Assembly: GCA_017556565.1 (NCBI GenBank)
Contig: JAFYMQ010000098.1
Span: 1 to 5,892, forward strand
DNA length: 5,892 nt
Source of the DNA: Clostridia bacterium
GTDB taxonomy: Bacteria; Bacillota; Clostridia; Oscillospirales; Butyricicoccaceae
Reading direction: 5' to 3'
Under the pieces are notes generated by a model that saw nothing but the letters and a program-made list of their open reading frames with translations, made no database searches and was not told the DNA's origin. Shown here piece after piece: positions 5,355 through 5,892 of the stretch; the first letter of the stretch is position 1, and each line of letters opens with the position of its first letter. Position numbers and translations under genes: made by a program.

Positions 5355-5892
5355 TTAGTTGTTGTAGAGATCCTGCAGCTTTACCAGATGATCGAAGCGC
5401 TCCTTAGCAGCAGCCTCGTTACGTGCGAACAGTTCGGTTGCACGCTCGGGGAACTCACGGGTCAGACGAGCATAACGAGCTTCGTTGAGCATGAACTCCT
5501 GATAGCCGCCTGCGGGTGCCTTGCTGTCCAGAGTGAACTTCTTGCCAGCCTCTGCAGCGGGGTTGAAGCGGAACATATTCCAGTAGCCGCACTCAACAGC
5601 CTTCTTCATCTCAGCCTGGCAGTTCATCATGCCGCCCTTGATGGAGTGCATCTCGCAGGGTGCGTAGCCGATGATGAGGGAGGGACCGGGATATGCTTCT
5701 GCTTCCTGGATAGCCTTGAGGGTCTGAGCGGTGTTAGCGCCCATTGCGACCTGTGCAACGTATACGTAGCCGTACTGCATAGCAATCTCGGACAGGGACT
5801 TCTTGGCAACTTCCTTACCGGCAGCGGCGAACTGAGCCACCTGACCGATGTTGGAAGCCTTGGAAGCCTGACCGCCGGTGTTGGAGTAGACC
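5355..5892 (-). CDS. nifJ: Pyruvate:ferredoxin (flavodoxin) oxidoreductase, C-terminal part (cut by window edge)
   Basis: The last 178 residues of PFOR, which oxidises pyruvate and CoA to acetyl-CoA and CO2 while reducing ferredoxin in the cytoplasm. The open frame continues to the window edge and begins VYSNTGGQASKASNIGQV, the thiamine-diphosphate/Mg-binding motif of the C-terminal domain. It continues with FAAAGKEVAKKSL, YGYVYVAQVAMGAN, EAEAYPGPSLIIGYAPC, AVECGYWNMFRFNP and FTLDSKAP, all typical PFOR blocks. The Cys of YAPC, 99 residues before the end, is in the position of the fourth ligand of the proximal [4Fe-4S] cluster (Cys1071 of the Desulfovibrio africanus enzyme, from memory). The protein ends soon afterwards, so it lacks the extra C-terminal domain VII of that enzyme. 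Initiation lies outside the window. This is a central fermentative enzyme of anaerobes and is functionally unrelated to the neighbouring peptidase operon. Confidence 0.96.
   Translation of the reverse strand, partial: VYSNTGGQASKASNIGQVAQFAAAGKEVAKKSLSEIAMQYGYVYVAQVAMGANTAQTLKAIQEAEAYPGPSLIIGYAPCEMHSIKGGMMNCQAEMKKAVECGYWNMFRFNPAAEAGKKFTLDSKAPAGGYQEFMLNEARYARLTREFPERATELFARNEAAAKERFDHLVKLQDLYNN

Overview
The window looks like a chromosomal segment of an anaerobic Gram-positive gut-type Firmicute of the Clostridia, most like Ruminococcus and its relatives (Oscillospiraceae). The grounds are strong AGGAGG-type ribosome binding sites, U-tailed hairpin terminators, a ferredoxin-linked pyruvate oxidoreductase, Clostridia-style lipoprotein signals, and near-consensus sigma-A promoters in AT-rich gaps between genes of moderate GC. 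The genus is an inference from protein resemblance and was not tested.

Layout. Bases 2-94 (+) are the last codons of an NfeD-like membrane protein. It is followed after 14 bases by a complete stomatin/SPFH (Band 7) protein at 109-996 (+), the usual NfeD-SPFH membrane-organising pair, closed by a perfect hairpin terminator at 1014-1042. The 331-base gap 997-1327 holds two strikingly similar promoters, 126 bp apart. The first runs into a strong 15-bp terminator and so predicts an orphan RNA of about 90 nt. The second drives a cysteine-rich polytopic membrane protein of unknown function at 1328-2089 (+). A bidirectional terminator at 2103-2142 separates that gene from a convergent operon on the minus strand.

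The minus-strand operon has a near-perfect promoter at 5239-5268 and encodes two tandem, paralogous lipoproteins, each with an M14-type zinc carboxypeptidase domain. The upstream copy (start best placed at 5195) has every canonical M14 residue. The downstream copy (start best placed at 3620) keeps the zinc and catalytic residues but has Gln in place of the Arg of the substrate-carboxylate-binding Asn-Arg pair. Both start sites differ from the longest reading frame because the Shine-Dalgarno sequence lies inside it.

The right end (5355-5892, minus) is the C-terminal part of pyruvate:ferredoxin oxidoreductase, a central fermentation enzyme, with its own terminator at 5306-5340.

The best candidates for something undescribed are the duplicated peptidase lipoproteins with the Arg-to-Gln change and a shared unassigned N-terminal module, the twin-promoter/short-RNA arrangement, and the unassigned Cys-rich membrane protein. 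No mobile element, CRISPR array, tRNA or rRNA was seen.
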